DNA of 64,000 nt from Bacteroidaceae bacterium (lineage in GTDB: Bacteria > Bacteroidota > Bacteroidia > Bacteroidales > Bacteroidaceae): NCBI GenBank assembly GCA_024398435.1, contig JAKSJD010000008.1, forward strand, positions 1 to 64,000, written 5' to 3'. Positions 52,113 through 61,819 of the stretch are shown one piece after another. The translations under genes were made by a program, and so were the position numbers. Position 1 is the stretch's first letter. Each line of letters opens with the position of its first letter. Under the pieces are notes generated by a model. That model was not told the DNA's origin. It searched no databases and saw nothing but the letters and a program-made list of their open reading frames with translations.

Positions 52113-53459
52113 ATGAAGTTCTACTACCCAAAAGAATATAAGGCTCTTGCCCGACTTGGCATTCCCATCACAATAGGTCAGGTCGGGATAACTTTACAAA
52201 ATATTGTTGACAACATTATGGTTGGTCAGCATTCAACGAATGAATTGGCTGCCGCTGGTTTTGTCAACAATATGTTTATACTTGCATTGTTGCTGACTAT
52301 AGGCTATGCGGCTGGTGCAGTTCCTCGAATTGGTTCACTTTATACTCAGGGCAAGAAGAAACAGATTGTTACAGTATTGAAGAGTAGCATCATAACAGAT
52401 AGCCTTCAAGGAATTATTGTAGCTTTGGCATTGGTTGGATTATATGTGGGCTTGCCATATATGGGGCAGCCAGAGGAACTTCTGCCATTGATGCGTCCAT
52501 ATTTAGTCATTCAGATTCTTTCACTTCCGTTTATGGTAGTTACTGGATCTTTCAAGCAATTTACAGATAGTATCAACGACACTTCTGTTTCGATGGCAAT
52601 AATGCTGATAGGCAATGTATGGAATGTTTTCTTCAATTGGGTGTTCATATTCGGTGAATTAGGTTTCCCGGAAATGGGAATCATAGGTGCGGCATGGTCC
52701 ACATTCTCATCTCGAGTACTAATGTTAATCATATATGTTTGTGTATTCTTCTATTGGCCAAAATATAAACAGTATGTTGAGTATTGGCATAAGACAAAAG
52801 CAAACAAGAAGGAGATGCTTGTACTTAATCGTTTAGGTTGGCCAATTGCTGTTCAGATGGGGGTTGAAACAGCATCATTCTCGCTCACTTCAATAATAAT
52901 CGGTTGGATAGGTACAACCACACTTGCAGCACATCAAGTTATGATAAATATGGCTAACTTTATCTTTATGTTCTATATCGGTGTGTCTACAGCCGTATCA
53001 ATACGTGTCAGCAACTACAATGGATTGAAAGATATCAGTGGAATCCGTCATGCGGCCTTTGCTGGCTACCAAATGATTTTGTCGCTTGGAATCATATTAA
53101 GCATATTCGCTTTTGCATTCCGTCATGATATTTCACAGTTGTTTACTGATAGTGATGAAGTGGCTGAAATAGTTGCGGTACTTGCATATCCGTTGATTCT
53201 TTACCAGTTGGGAGATGGAATGCAGGTTACATTTGCGAATGCTTTGCGTGGAGTAGGAGATGTTAAGAAACTTATGAAATATTCAATGTTGGCCTATATC
53301 GTAATTTCGCTTCCGTTGAGTTATTTTATGGGGGTAACATTGGGTTGGGGCGCATTTGGCGTTTGGATGGGATTCCCATTTGGATTGACTACTGCAGCCA
53401 TGTTGTATCTTCGTAGGTTTCTTAGTGTTACAAATAAAAGAACATTGGGTGGGGTATGA
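52113..53459 (+). CDS. MATE-family efflux transporter
   Basis: A 448-residue inner-membrane transporter with 12 predicted helices in two repeats. The ATG at 52113 is preferred to the in-frame GTG at 52107. MATE features include PITIGQVGITLQNIVDNIMVGQ in the first helix and the matching PIAVQMGVETASFSLTSIIIGWIG in the seventh. It should export cationic or aromatic compounds against sodium or protons. Its ribosome-binding region is inside or just after the long hairpin at 52045-52106, so expression may depend on reading through it. Confidence 0.9.
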   Translation: MKFYYPKEYKALARLGIPITIGQVGITLQNIVDNIMVGQHSTNELAAAGFVNNMFILALLLTIGYAAGAVPRIGSLYTQGKKKQIVTVLKSSIITDSLQGIIVALALVGLYVGLPYMGQPEELLPLMRPYLVIQILSLPFMVVTGSFKQFTDSINDTSVSMAIMLIGNVWNVFFNWVFIFGELGFPEMGIIGAAWSTFSSRVLMLIIYVCVFFYWPKYKQYVEYWHKTKANKKEMLVLNRLGWPIAVQMGVETASFSLTSIIIGWIGTTTLAAHQVMINMANFIFMFYIGVSTAVSIRVSNYNGLKDISGIRHAAFAGYQMILSLGIILSIFAFAFRHDISQLFTDSDEVAEIVAVLAYPLILYQLGDGMQVTFANALRGVGDVKKLMKYSMLAYIVISLPLSYFMGVTLGWGAFGVWMGFPFGLTTAAMLYLRRFLSVTNKRTLGGV

Positions 53460-53546
53460 TAGTAATTGTATAAACCCCATAAATTGAAGAAGTCTTGTGT
53501 TTTTTATTTAATGTGTATTGCAAAATAAAAGTTTTTTAACTTTTCT

Positions 53547-53577
53547 TTTGTACTTTATCCGATTTATGCTATCTTTG
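53547..53577 (+). promoter_or_regulatory. Promoter of the GH2 gene
   Basis: TTTG at 53547-53550 and TATCTTTG at 53570-53577, 19 bases apart; leader of about 42 bases. Confidence 0.75.
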
Positions 53578-53625
53578 CATGCAACAATTATACTTATAAA
53601 AATAATCACATCAATTACCTATAAT

Positions 53626-56600
53626 ATGAAAAAATTTAATTACGTATCAAAAGCAATTGTATTGGCGTTGTTGACAATACCATATTCTGCGTTTGCTCAG
53701 ACAATGAAGGAATATGATGATGTGTATACAACAAGCGTCAATCGCGAAAAGGCTCACACACTTTCCATTCCGTTTGCATCGGAATCAGCAGTTGAAGCTA
53801 ATAAGATGGAAGAATCTCCTTATTATCAATCACTCAATGGCGTTTGGAAATTCCGTTGGGTAGGTGATCCTTCAAAGCGTCCTACAGGATTTGAAAAGCC
53901 TACATTCAGTGTGGTTGGATGGGATGATATAGATGTTCCTGCATGTTGGCAGGTATATGGTGTGCGTCATGGAAAAAGTTGGGATAAACCTCTTTACTGC
54001 AATGTAAGTTATCCATTCTCATACGATAACAATACTTATAGTGTCATGGCCGACCGTCCGGGATGGTTCACATATAACAATAATATGAAGAACCCAGTTG
54101 GCAGTTATCGTCGTCAATTTACAATTCCTGATTCATGGCTGGGCCGTGATGTATATATCCGCTTCAATAGTATGGGTCATGGAGGATATGTCTGGGTGAA
54201 CGGTAATTTTGTTGGCTATTCAGAAGATTCATACTTGCCTGCAGAATTTAAGATTACTGATTATCTCGTAGAAGGCGAAAATACTCTTGCCGTACAAGTT
54301 TACCGTTTTACAAGCGGATCATTCCTTGAGTGCCAAGACTATTGGCGTCTTACCGGTTTGATGCGTGACGTGTTCCTTTGGTCAGCACCAAAGACTCAGA
54401 TTCGAGACTATTTTGCAACAACAACTCTTAATAGCACTTATACATCTGCTACTGTAAAGGTTGAAGCAGATGTGAAGGGAGAAGCTCTTTCAAATGGTAG
54501 CATTTCCGTAAAAGTTATGGATGGCACAAGTGTAGTTGCAGAAACATCAGCTGCAGTTACAACTGCAACAAAGAAAACTTTGCAACTGACAATGAGCAAC
54601 CCTCGTCTTTGGAATGCAGAAGAGCCAAATCTCTATACATTGGTTGTTACTTTGAAAGATGGAGATAAGGTGCTTGATGTCAGAGGCAACAAACTTGGTG
54701 TAAAACAAGTTGCTGTCCGTAATGATGGTGCATTGACAATCAATGGGAAGCGTATTATAGTTCATGGCGTAGACCGTCACGATTTCAGTTCTGTCAATGG
54801 TCGATATGTTTCGTATGAAGAAACATTGAAAGATATCTTGATTATGAAGACCCTCAATATCAATGCTATTCGTACGAGCCACTATCCAGACAATCCATAT
54901 TTCTATGATATCTGTGATGAATTGGGTATGTATGTGTTGGCAGAAGCGGATGTTGAGTGTCATGGAAATACAGGCCTATCAAGCGTTAGCCAGTTTAAGA
55001 ACGCAATGGTTGAGAGAAATGAGAATCATGTGCTTTGGATGAGAAACCATCCATGTATCTTTATGTGGTCTTATGGAAATGAATCAGGTGGCGGCAATAA
55101 CTTCCAAGCAGTTGAGAATGCTATTAAGGCACTCGACAAGACTCGTCTTACACATTATGAAGGTAACAGCACATGGGCAGATGTAACAAGTACGATGTAT
55201 GCATCAGTTGGTTCGATAGAGGGTATTGGTCGTGATCGTCAAAATCAGGCAAACAACGGACAGAAGCCAAAGCCACATGTTCAGTGTGAAAATACTCACG
55301 CAATGGGTAATTCAATGGGTAACCAACGTGAATTCTATAATGCATACGAAAAGTATCCTGCACTTGTAGGTGAATTCATTTGGGACTGGAAAGACCAAGG
55401 ATTACAGATGCCAGTACCAGGTGATGCGTCAAAGACATATTGGGCATATGGTGGTGATTTCGGTGATAACCCTAATGATGGTAACTTCTGTACAAATGGT
55501 GTTATCTTTGCTGATTACACATATTCTGCAAAGGCACTTAATGTGAAGAAGATTTATCAGCCAGCCGACTTCTTCCGTCGCGACAGTTTGAAGGGTATCT
55601 ATACAATCAAAAATAAGATGGCATTTGCTAATCTTGATAGATATGCGTTCAGTTATGAGATTCTTGAAGATGGAATCCAAATCAATAAGGTGAATCTCGA
55701 CGATATCAGCATTGCTGGAGGCGATAGCCTTCGTCTTACTCTTGGAAATCTTCTTCCTGCAGATGCAAAGGATGGTGCAGAATATTTCATTCGTTTCAGT
55801 GCAAAGCAGAAAGAAGCAACAGCATGGGCAGAAGCTGGATATGAAGTGGCTTCGGAAGAGATTATGCTTCGCAAGGCTATCAACAAGCCAATCTATAAAT
55901 CAACAGCAACGACTCCTCTTACTTTGAGTCAGAATACAACAAGTTATATTGTATCAGGTGAGAACTTTACAATTTCATTCTCAAAGACAAATGGTCAGTT
56001 GACATCTTATAAGTATAATACTAAGAATATTCTTAGTGGAAGTCTTAAATTCAATGCGTTCCGTGTTCCAACTGATAATGATGGGAGTCATAGCGGAGAA
56101 TGGGATGCTTCTGGATTGAAAGACCTTACTGTGAAGCGTGGTACTTGGACAGTAACCGAAGAAGATGATGCTGTCGTTCTTGAAATCACTAACAATTATA
56201 TGGGTACTTCTCCTACTTCGTTTACAACTCAGATGTCGTACCGAATTCTCAGCGATGGTACGGTGTTTGTAAACAGCATCATAGATCCTGCACAGAAGGA
56301 TAAGATTCTTCCAAAGATGGGTTTCATATTCGAAATGCCAGTAGGTTATGAGAATTATACATGGTATGGCCGTGGTCCATGGGACAACTATCGCGATAGA
56401 AAGGAATCATGCCATATAGGACTTTACCATAGTACTGTTACTGACCAGTGGACTGGTTTCGTCCTTCCTCAGGAAACTGGTAATAAGGAAGATGTTCGTT
56501 TCATCTCTGTAACAAATAATGATGGTGTGGGTATTATGGTAGTTGCTCCTGAACACATGTCAGCAACAGTTGGCCACTGGCGTCCAAAGGATATGTATAA

Positions 56601-58056
56601 TAACAGAGGCGACAGAAAGCGTCATCCTTATCAGGTATCATTCATTAATGGCAATTGTGTACAGATTGATGCAGCAACTCGAGGATTGGGTAATAACAGC
56701 TGTGGCCCTGATGTCCTTGACAAGTACGAACTGAAGGCAAAGCGAATGGTGTTCAACTTCGTTCTTATGCCAATGAATGGAACTCTTACAGATGCTCAAC
56801 TCGTTGAGAAAGCTCGTTTTGCAAGTCCTCAGTGTGCTCCTGTTAATATTGTCGCAGAAAAGGGAGTCGTCACTCTCACATCTTCTACTCCAGGTTCAAC
56901 AATCTATTACAGTACAGATGGTGGTGAAACATATAAGCAATATACAACCAAGTTCAGTTTCAAGTCGGGAGGTACAATTATGGCTTACTCCACTTCTGAC
57001 GGAATGGCAAAGAGTATGACTGTAACTATGGAGGTTCCAATGTATATTGATAAGACGACTTGGACAGTCTACAGTTATGACAGTCAGCAAGGTGGTGGTG
57101 AAGCCGTGACAAATGCAATTGATGGTAATCCTAATACTATCTGGCATACAAACTATGGCTCAACCGGAACTTCACATCCACACGAAATCGTTGTTGATAT
57201 GAAGAAAACCTATAACGTAACAGCATTCGTATATCAAGGACGTTCAGATGGTAGCAACGGACGAGTAAAGGAATACGAAGTCTATTTCTCAAACAATCCT
57301 AAGGTATGGGGCGCTCCAGATTTGAAGGGCACATTCGAAAATAGTGGTGCAGAACAAGTAGTTAAGTTGACAAAACCTAAAGCAGCACGCTATTTCCGTA
57401 TGATTGCAAGGAGTGATCATAGTAACAATATCTGGACATCAGCTGCAGAAGTGGGTATTCAGGCAGAAGAAACAACTGACGCTCAAACCGATCCTGGCAC
57501 CCCCCCCAGGACAGCGGCTTCCTACTTTATAAGGGAAGCCAGGAGTGGACTCTATCTTCACTATAATGTAAACGACTTTGATGGCGACTTTTGCCTTGGC
57601 GAACTCGATACAGAAGACAAAGGTTATCGTTTTACGTTCACTCAACAGTCGGGTTTTACATCTTACTATAAGATAAAGAACCAAACAAAATACCTTGCAA
57701 AAGGTGATGAATCTTGGAGAATCGTTGGTGGAACTTCATCTCAGTCGACTGGAACAAATGGTCTTTTCCAACTTGAGGCAAAGAATGATGGATGGCAGTT
57801 GCGTGCTGTATGGATGGGAACAAATGAGTATGTAGGCGTTGACTCTCGCAATGTAGGTTCCTATATCTATGCCAACAAATCAACAGCAGCATTGTTCTAC
57901 ATTGAGAGTGTGAGCGAAGTGCTTGCCATTGATGGAGTGGAAATGGATGCTAATGATGATGGCGAGGTCTATGATATCTATGGCAGAAAGATGCCAAATG
58001 CTCCACTTCCTCGAGGCATTTATGTCAAAGGAGGAAAGAAGATTCTTGTGAAATAA
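53626..58056 (+). CDS. GH2 beta-galactosidase with CBM32-like, lectin-like and sorting domains
   Basis: A 1476-residue exported glycosidase; ATG at 53626 gives the signal peptide (residues 1-22, SAFAQ), and the longer frame crosses the promoter. It follows LacZ: sugar-binding N-domain, immunoglobulin-like domains, TIM barrel with acid/base Glu486 (WSYGNES) and nucleophile Glu555 (QCENTHAMGNS, where LacZ has CEYAHAMGNS), GEFIWDWKDQG, and the small-chain domain. Extras follow: a chitobiase-C-like module (about 1080-1135), an F5/8-type CBM32-like module (about 1140-1280), a ricin/lectin-like module (about 1300-1430) and the tail VYDIYGRKM...LPRGIYVKGGKK. It would cleave terminal beta-galactose outside the cell. 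A run of eight C lies in the linker at 57500-57507. Confidence 0.92.
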   Translation: MKKFNYVSKAIVLALLTIPYSAFAQTMKEYDDVYTTSVNREKAHTLSIPFASESAVEANKMEESPYYQSLNGVWKFRWVGDPSKRPTGFEKPTFSVVGWDDIDVPACWQVYGVRHGKSWDKPLYCNVSYPFSYDNNTYSVMADRPGWFTYNNNMKNPVGSYRRQFTIPDSWLGRDVYIRFNSMGHGGYVWVNGNFVGYSEDSYLPAEFKITDYLVEGENTLAVQVYRFTSGSFLECQDYWRLTGLMRDVFLWSAPKTQIRDYFATTTLNSTYTSATVKVEADVKGEALSNGSISVKVMDGTSVVAETSAAVTTATKKTLQLTMSNPRLWNAEEPNLYTLVVTLKDGDKVLDVRGNKLGVKQVAVRNDGALTINGKRIIVHGVDRHDFSSVNGRYVSYEETLKDILIMKTLNINAIRTSHYPDNPYFYDICDELGMYVLAEADVECHGNTGLSSVSQFKNAMVERNENHVLWMRNHPCIFMWSYGNESGGGNNFQAVENAIKALDKTRLTHYEGNSTWADVTSTMYASVGSIEGIGRDRQNQANNGQKPKPHVQCENTHAMGNSMGNQREFYNAYEKYPALVGEFIWDWKDQGLQMPVPGDASKTYWAYGGDFGDNPNDGNFCTNGVIFADYTYSAKALNVKKIYQPADFFRRDSLKGIYTIKNKMAFANLDRYAFSYEILEDGIQINKVNLDDISIAGGDSLRLTLGNLLPADAKDGAEYFIRFSAKQKEATAWAEAGYEVASEEIMLRKAINKPIYKSTATTPLTLSQNTTSYIVSGENFTISFSKTNGQLTSYKYNTKNILSGSLKFNAFRVPTDNDGSHSGEWDASGLKDLTVKRGTWTVTEEDDAVVLEITNNYMGTSPTSFTTQMSYRILSDGTVFVNSIIDPAQKDKILPKMGFIFEMPVGYENYTWYGRGPWDNYRDRKESCHIGLYHSTVTDQWTGFVLPQETGNKEDVRFISVTNNDGVGIMVVAPEHMSATVGHWRPKDMYNNRGDRKRHPYQVSFINGNCVQIDAATRGLGNNSCGPDVLDKYELKAKRMVFNFVLMPMNGTLTDAQLVEKARFASPQCAPVNIVAEKGVVTLTSSTPGSTIYYSTDGGETYKQYTTKFSFKSGGTIMAYSTSDGMAKSMTVTMEVPMYIDKTTWTVYSYDSQQGGGEAVTNAIDGNPNTIWHTNYGSTGTSHPHEIVVDMKKTYNVTAFVYQGRSDGSNGRVKEYEVYFSNNPKVWGAPDLKGTFENSGAEQVVKLTKPKAARYFRMIARSDHSNNIWTSAAEVGIQAEETTDAQTDPGTPPRTAASYFIREARSGLYLHYNVNDFDGDFCLGELDTEDKGYRFTFTQQSGFTSYYKIKNQTKYLAKGDESWRIVGGTSSQSTGTNGLFQLEAKNDGWQLRAVWMGTNEYVGVDSRNVGSYIYANKSTAALFYIESVSEVLAIDGVEMDANDDGEVYDIYGRKMPNAPLPRGIYVKGGKKILVK

Positions 58057-58082
58057 TTAGGTTCAAACGCTTTTATATAACA

Positions 58083-58114
58083 AAGTCCCTTAGCCAAAGT
58101 TGGTTGAGGGACTT
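58083..58114. terminator. Bidirectional terminator between GH2 and DMT genes
   Basis: Stem AAGTCCCT / AGGGACTT with an inner GCCAA/TTGGT pair, shared by two genes that converge. Confidence 0.75.
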
Positions 58115-58120
58115 GTTTGT

Positions 58121-59074
58121 TTATCTTGAACCGATAAAGAGGAACACCATTGAAAGCAGAACGAGCAATAGGTCGAATACCTTTGCCTTTAGGTTCTTTT
58201 CCTTGAAAATCATTGCACCAAACAGGAATGAAACGATAACGCTTCCTCTTCGAATCATGCTTACGATACTAATCATTGCATCGTCTTGGCTCAATGCATA
58301 GAAATATACAAAGTCGGCTATTGATAGAGATACAGATATCAGTGGGATACACCAACTCCAATGAAAATGGGATGGGGTATAAGACGATGAGTTGTTGATA
58401 GAAGATGACTTGAAGAGTTTTGTTGTGATTGTCTTCCATTCTGTTATGATGAGTACGATTCCCATCATGGCCACTTGATAGATGTTGAACCACGATTGAA
58501 CGGCCATCTTGTCCAATCCAATTTGTTCTGGGTCGAGAAGGTAGCGGTCGTACAAAGCACTCAATGCTCCAAATATATTGGCAAGCAATACACATACAAT
58601 CCATTTGTTGTGTTTGAAGTCGATTCCCTCGCGCTTTCCGCTTCGGCTCATAATATAGAACGAGATGATAGCTATGATTACACCAATCCATTGCCAAATG
58701 TTCAAGTGTTCGCCAAGGAATGTGAGTGCTCCAATCAGTACCATCACAGGTCGGGTGGCATTGATAGGGCCAACGATTGTGATTGGAAGATTCTTCATTC
58801 CGAGATAACCGAACACCCATGATGTGAGTACGATAACGGATTTGAGAATGATGTATTTGTGGCCATCCCATCCATACGAATGAGTGTAGAATATTGAATC
58901 GCTATCAAGCCAACCTTCCTTTGATGCAATGATGAAAGGAAGGAATATGATTGAAGAGAACAAAACGTTTAGGAACAACACTGGAACGACCGCGTTGTCC
59001 TTTAACGACTTCTTTTTGAATACATCATAGAATCCAAGGAAGAATGCTGATGTGAATGCTAATATTAACCACAT
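58121..59074 (-). CDS. DMT-superfamily (EamA-like) transporter
   Basis: A 317-residue polytopic protein with ten predicted helices in two EamA-like halves (for example GPINATRPVMVLIGALTFLGE in the first and RRGSVIVSFLFGAMIFKEKNL in the second, the typical ends of each repeat). The soluble link at about 218-232 is Ser/Thr-rich. Substrate unknown; relatives carry metabolites or drugs. Its upstream bases 59086-59100 hold ATGTACAATGTAC, a word also found before the TamL-like gene. Confidence 0.85.
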   Translation of the reverse strand: MWLILAFTSAFFLGFYDVFKKKSLKDNAVVPVLFLNVLFSSIIFLPFIIASKEGWLDSDSIFYTHSYGWDGHKYIILKSVIVLTSWVFGYLGMKNLPITIVGPINATRPVMVLIGALTFLGEHLNIWQWIGVIIAIISFYIMSRSGKREGIDFKHNKWIVCVLLANIFGALSALYDRYLLDPEQIGLDKMAVQSWFNIYQVAMMGIVLIITEWKTITTKLFKSSSINNSSSYTPSHFHWSWCIPLISVSLSIADFVYFYALSQDDAMISIVSMIRRGSVIVSFLFGAMIFKEKNLKAKVFDLLLVLLSMVFLFIGSR

Positions 59075-59125
59075 ATATCGTATATATGTACAATGTACAA
59101 TTACTTCTAAAACAATCTATTTACA

Positions 59126-61693
59126 TTACAGCAATATTCCCCACATGAGGTTCATCACCCATCTGTCCTTCAAGTGGTTGGAGAAAGTGTGAACATAATC
59201 ACAATTGGCTCCGACGAAATATTTCTCTTTGCTGATATGATTTATTGTGATGCCTCCGCCACATTCCGGTTTCCATTTCTTGTTTTCCGTGATAGGGGTG
59301 AGACCATCCTTCTGCATGTGGTTGAGGTATCTACCTCCTCCAAAGGCCCGTATGCCAAGTCGGCTACTGGCTGAAGTGAGGAAAGAATACTTGATTCCGG
59401 CATCGGCATGATAGGTTTCAAGTGCTGTTCCGTTGGAGATATGGCAGAATGCTGTTCGTCCCATCACGTCGAATGCGATGTTTGGGTTGATGAAGTGGCT
59501 GTATTCGAGGCCTGATGTGAAAGTCGTACTGATATCAAGGTCGCCTGTACCACCAAATTCTACACCGCTTACAAGACTGAAACTTGTAGGGCGGGCATTG
59601 TATTTAAGAGTTCGCTCCACATCGGCCATTGTCATGCGAGGTCTGTTGATTCCGTCGCGGCCAAAGATTTGGTCTGTCAGGAAGTAAGCAAAGTTTGTAC
59701 ATACACAACCGATTCCTGCTCCCATGTAAATATCGTTCACCCAATGTTCATTGTGGCGAAGACGGAAATATTGAGTGGCTGTTGCTGTTGCATAACCTCC
59801 TACACTTATCCAAGGGCTTATATATCCATATTCGCGATGAAGGATTGTGGCACTGGCAAAAGCCATAGTTACATGTCCGGAAGGCATACTGTTGTTGTCG
59901 GTTCCGTTAGGTCTTTGTTCGTCGACCAATGATTTTACGGCTGTTCCGACTCCATAGGAGAGGCCCAAGGCCAAAGCATTGGCAACGAACATTCTCTTTG
60001 TCTTGCTCGTTGATTCCACTCCTAGGGCTTTCAATCCCCATGCAACTCCAAGAGGAGCATAAACAAGTCCATTATCCACAAGGTCGTAATCCTTCTTCTT
60101 GAAGTTGCCCGAGCATCTGTCACGGAAGTCTTTTTCGCGGAAAGTGTTGATTGTTCCTCGGATAAGATTGTTGATTCCATCAGTATGGAACGACATTTCG
60201 TGTTTGAGCAGAGCCTCTTCATAATCGTCGACAACAGCCTGTGCCTTTTGTTCCGTATCCTTTTCCTTCATGATTTGCTCGAGTTCGGCCATGTAGGTAG
60301 AGTCGAGTTCTTCGTAGATTACATTATTCTGAGCTGAAGCGAAACTTATTGAACCTACGAACAAAACCACAGCCAATGCGGCTTTTTTAGCCACAGCCAA
60401 GAGGGCATTTCTTCTTGTCTTCGCCCATTTGATTGATAGGTAAATGGTGCGAACAGCCAAATGAACGAAATAGGCAATATAGATGGCCTGAATGCCGAAC
60501 ATTGGTTGGCAAACGATGTAACCAACGACAAATCCAAGGGCAGCAAAGAGCATACAATCACGAACTTGTCGGCCGGCAGTGGCACCAATGAAGATTCCGT
60601 CCCACATGAAAGCGGCACAACTGACCAAAGGCATTGCGATGAGCCATCCGAGGAATGATCGCGAACCTTCGATGCATACAGGGTCGGTGGTGATGAGAGC
60701 AACTGTAGCTTCTCCGCTTATTGCATAGATTGCAGTGAAGATAATGCCGATTCCGAGACACCAAATGAAGAGTAAGCGAACGGCTTTGTTGAGTTTTGGC
60801 TCGTTTTGTTCCCCGATAAATCGTCCGACAAGGGCTTCTCCTGCATAGGCAAAGCCATCGATGAAATAGCTGAATACCATGAAGAGTTTCATCATTATTG
60901 CTCCAACTGCCAACGGACCATCACCATAACGAGAGGTTAGGGCAGTGAAACCGACGTAAACTACCATGAATCCGAGCGAACGAAGCATAAGGTTGCCGTT
61001 GAGGGCAAAGAGGGCTTTCACGTTCTTCCATTTCACACTTTCCTTCACGCGCATGCGTTTTATATATAATGTGTAGCCCTTCAGCATGAGGCAGATTGCA
61101 ACGATTAGGCCTGTGTATTGAGCGATTACGGTTCCGTAAGCCACGCCAATTGCTCCAAGAGGGGTGTGAACCGCCAACAAGTAGCTTGCAAGCATGTTGA
61201 CTCCATTCACGGTAATGTCGCAAATCATTGGGTTTACTGTGTTTTGCATTCCGATGAACCATCCCTTGAAAGCCATAAGGCTCAATGTAGCAGGTGCTGC
61301 CCAAATGCGGATGAAGAAGTATTGACGGGCAAAGGATTCCACTTCGGCCGAACAAGGCATGAGGAGCATCACGAGGTCGACAAATGCCCAACCGATGAGC
61401 ATCACAAACAGTGCGGCTCCAAAACTTATGCTTATGCTTTGTGAGAAAATATCTGAAATGCCTTGAACGTCTTTTCTTCCGAAGGCCTGAGCCGTCATTC
61501 CTCCGGTTCCGACTCGAAGAAAACCGAAATTCCAATAGAGCAAATCGAACAGCATCGTACCAACGGCAATGCCTCCGATTGCTGACGAATCGCTTATATG
61601 ACCTGCAATTGCCACATCCACCAAACCCACGAGTGGAACCGTGAGATTGGCCAGTATGCTCGGAACAGCCAGTTGCAGGATTCGTTTGTTCAT
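59126..61693 (-). CDS. Fusion of MATE transporter and PAP2 phosphatase with C-terminal barrel-like part
   Basis: An 855-residue protein from the ATG at 61693, just after the -7 box. Residues 1-430 are a DinF-type MATE transporter (LAVPSILANLTVPLVGLVD). At about 432-450 a signal-peptide-like segment appears (LAVVLFVGSISFASAQ). Residues about 450-680 are a PAP2 acid phosphatase with all three motifs: KSLVDEQRP, PSGH (His607) and RHNEHWVND. The last 180 residues alternate like a small beta-barrel and include YFVGANCDY. PAP2 acts on undecaprenyl or lipid phosphates. The two halves are normally separate proteins and no stop codon lies between them. Confidence 0.82.
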   Translation of the reverse strand: MNKRILQLAVPSILANLTVPLVGLVDVAIAGHISDSSAIGGIAVGTMLFDLLYWNFGFLRVGTGGMTAQAFGRKDVQGISDIFSQSISISFGAALFVMLIGWAFVDLVMLLMPCSAEVESFARQYFFIRIWAAPATLSLMAFKGWFIGMQNTVNPMICDITVNGVNMLASYLLAVHTPLGAIGVAYGTVIAQYTGLIVAICLMLKGYTLYIKRMRVKESVKWKNVKALFALNGNLMLRSLGFMVVYVGFTALTSRYGDGPLAVGAIMMKLFMVFSYFIDGFAYAGEALVGRFIGEQNEPKLNKAVRLLFIWCLGIGIIFTAIYAISGEATVALITTDPVCIEGSRSFLGWLIAMPLVSCAAFMWDGIFIGATAGRQVRDCMLFAALGFVVGYIVCQPMFGIQAIYIAYFVHLAVRTIYLSIKWAKTRRNALLAVAKKAALAVVLFVGSISFASAQNNVIYEELDSTYMAELEQIMKEKDTEQKAQAVVDDYEEALLKHEMSFHTDGINNLIRGTINTFREKDFRDRCSGNFKKKDYDLVDNGLVYAPLGVAWGLKALGVESTSKTKRMFVANALALGLSYGVGTAVKSLVDEQRPNGTDNNSMPSGHVTMAFASATILHREYGYISPWISVGGYATATATQYFRLRHNEHWVNDIYMGAGIGCVCTNFAYFLTDQIFGRDGINRPRMTMADVERTLKYNARPTSFSLVSGVEFGGTGDLDISTTFTSGLEYSHFINPNIAFDVMGRTAFCHISNGTALETYHADAGIKYSFLTSASSRLGIRAFGGGRYLNHMQKDGLTPITENKKWKPECGGGITINHISKEKYFVGANCDYVHTFSNHLKDRWVMNLMWGILL

Positions 61694-61719
61694 TTTGTCG
61701 GATGTTGTGATTTCGGGTG

Positions 61720-61727
61720 CAAAGTTA
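61720..61727 (-). promoter_or_regulatory. -7 box of the MATE-PAP2 gene
   Basis: TAACTTTG on the minus strand, 27 bases before the start. It places the transcript start downstream of the longer open frame and supports the ATG at 61693. Confidence 0.6.
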
Positions 61728-61819
61728 CGAAAAAAATGCATAATGCTGATACTTTAGTGCGATGAAATCAATCCAGAATGCAGAATTATTTTCTTTATGC
61801 CTTGCATAAAAATGTCAAA

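Noticed and set aside
53518-53625. N-terminal extension of the GH2 enzyme
   Set aside because: It runs through the consensus promoter, and a standard signal peptide begins at 53626.
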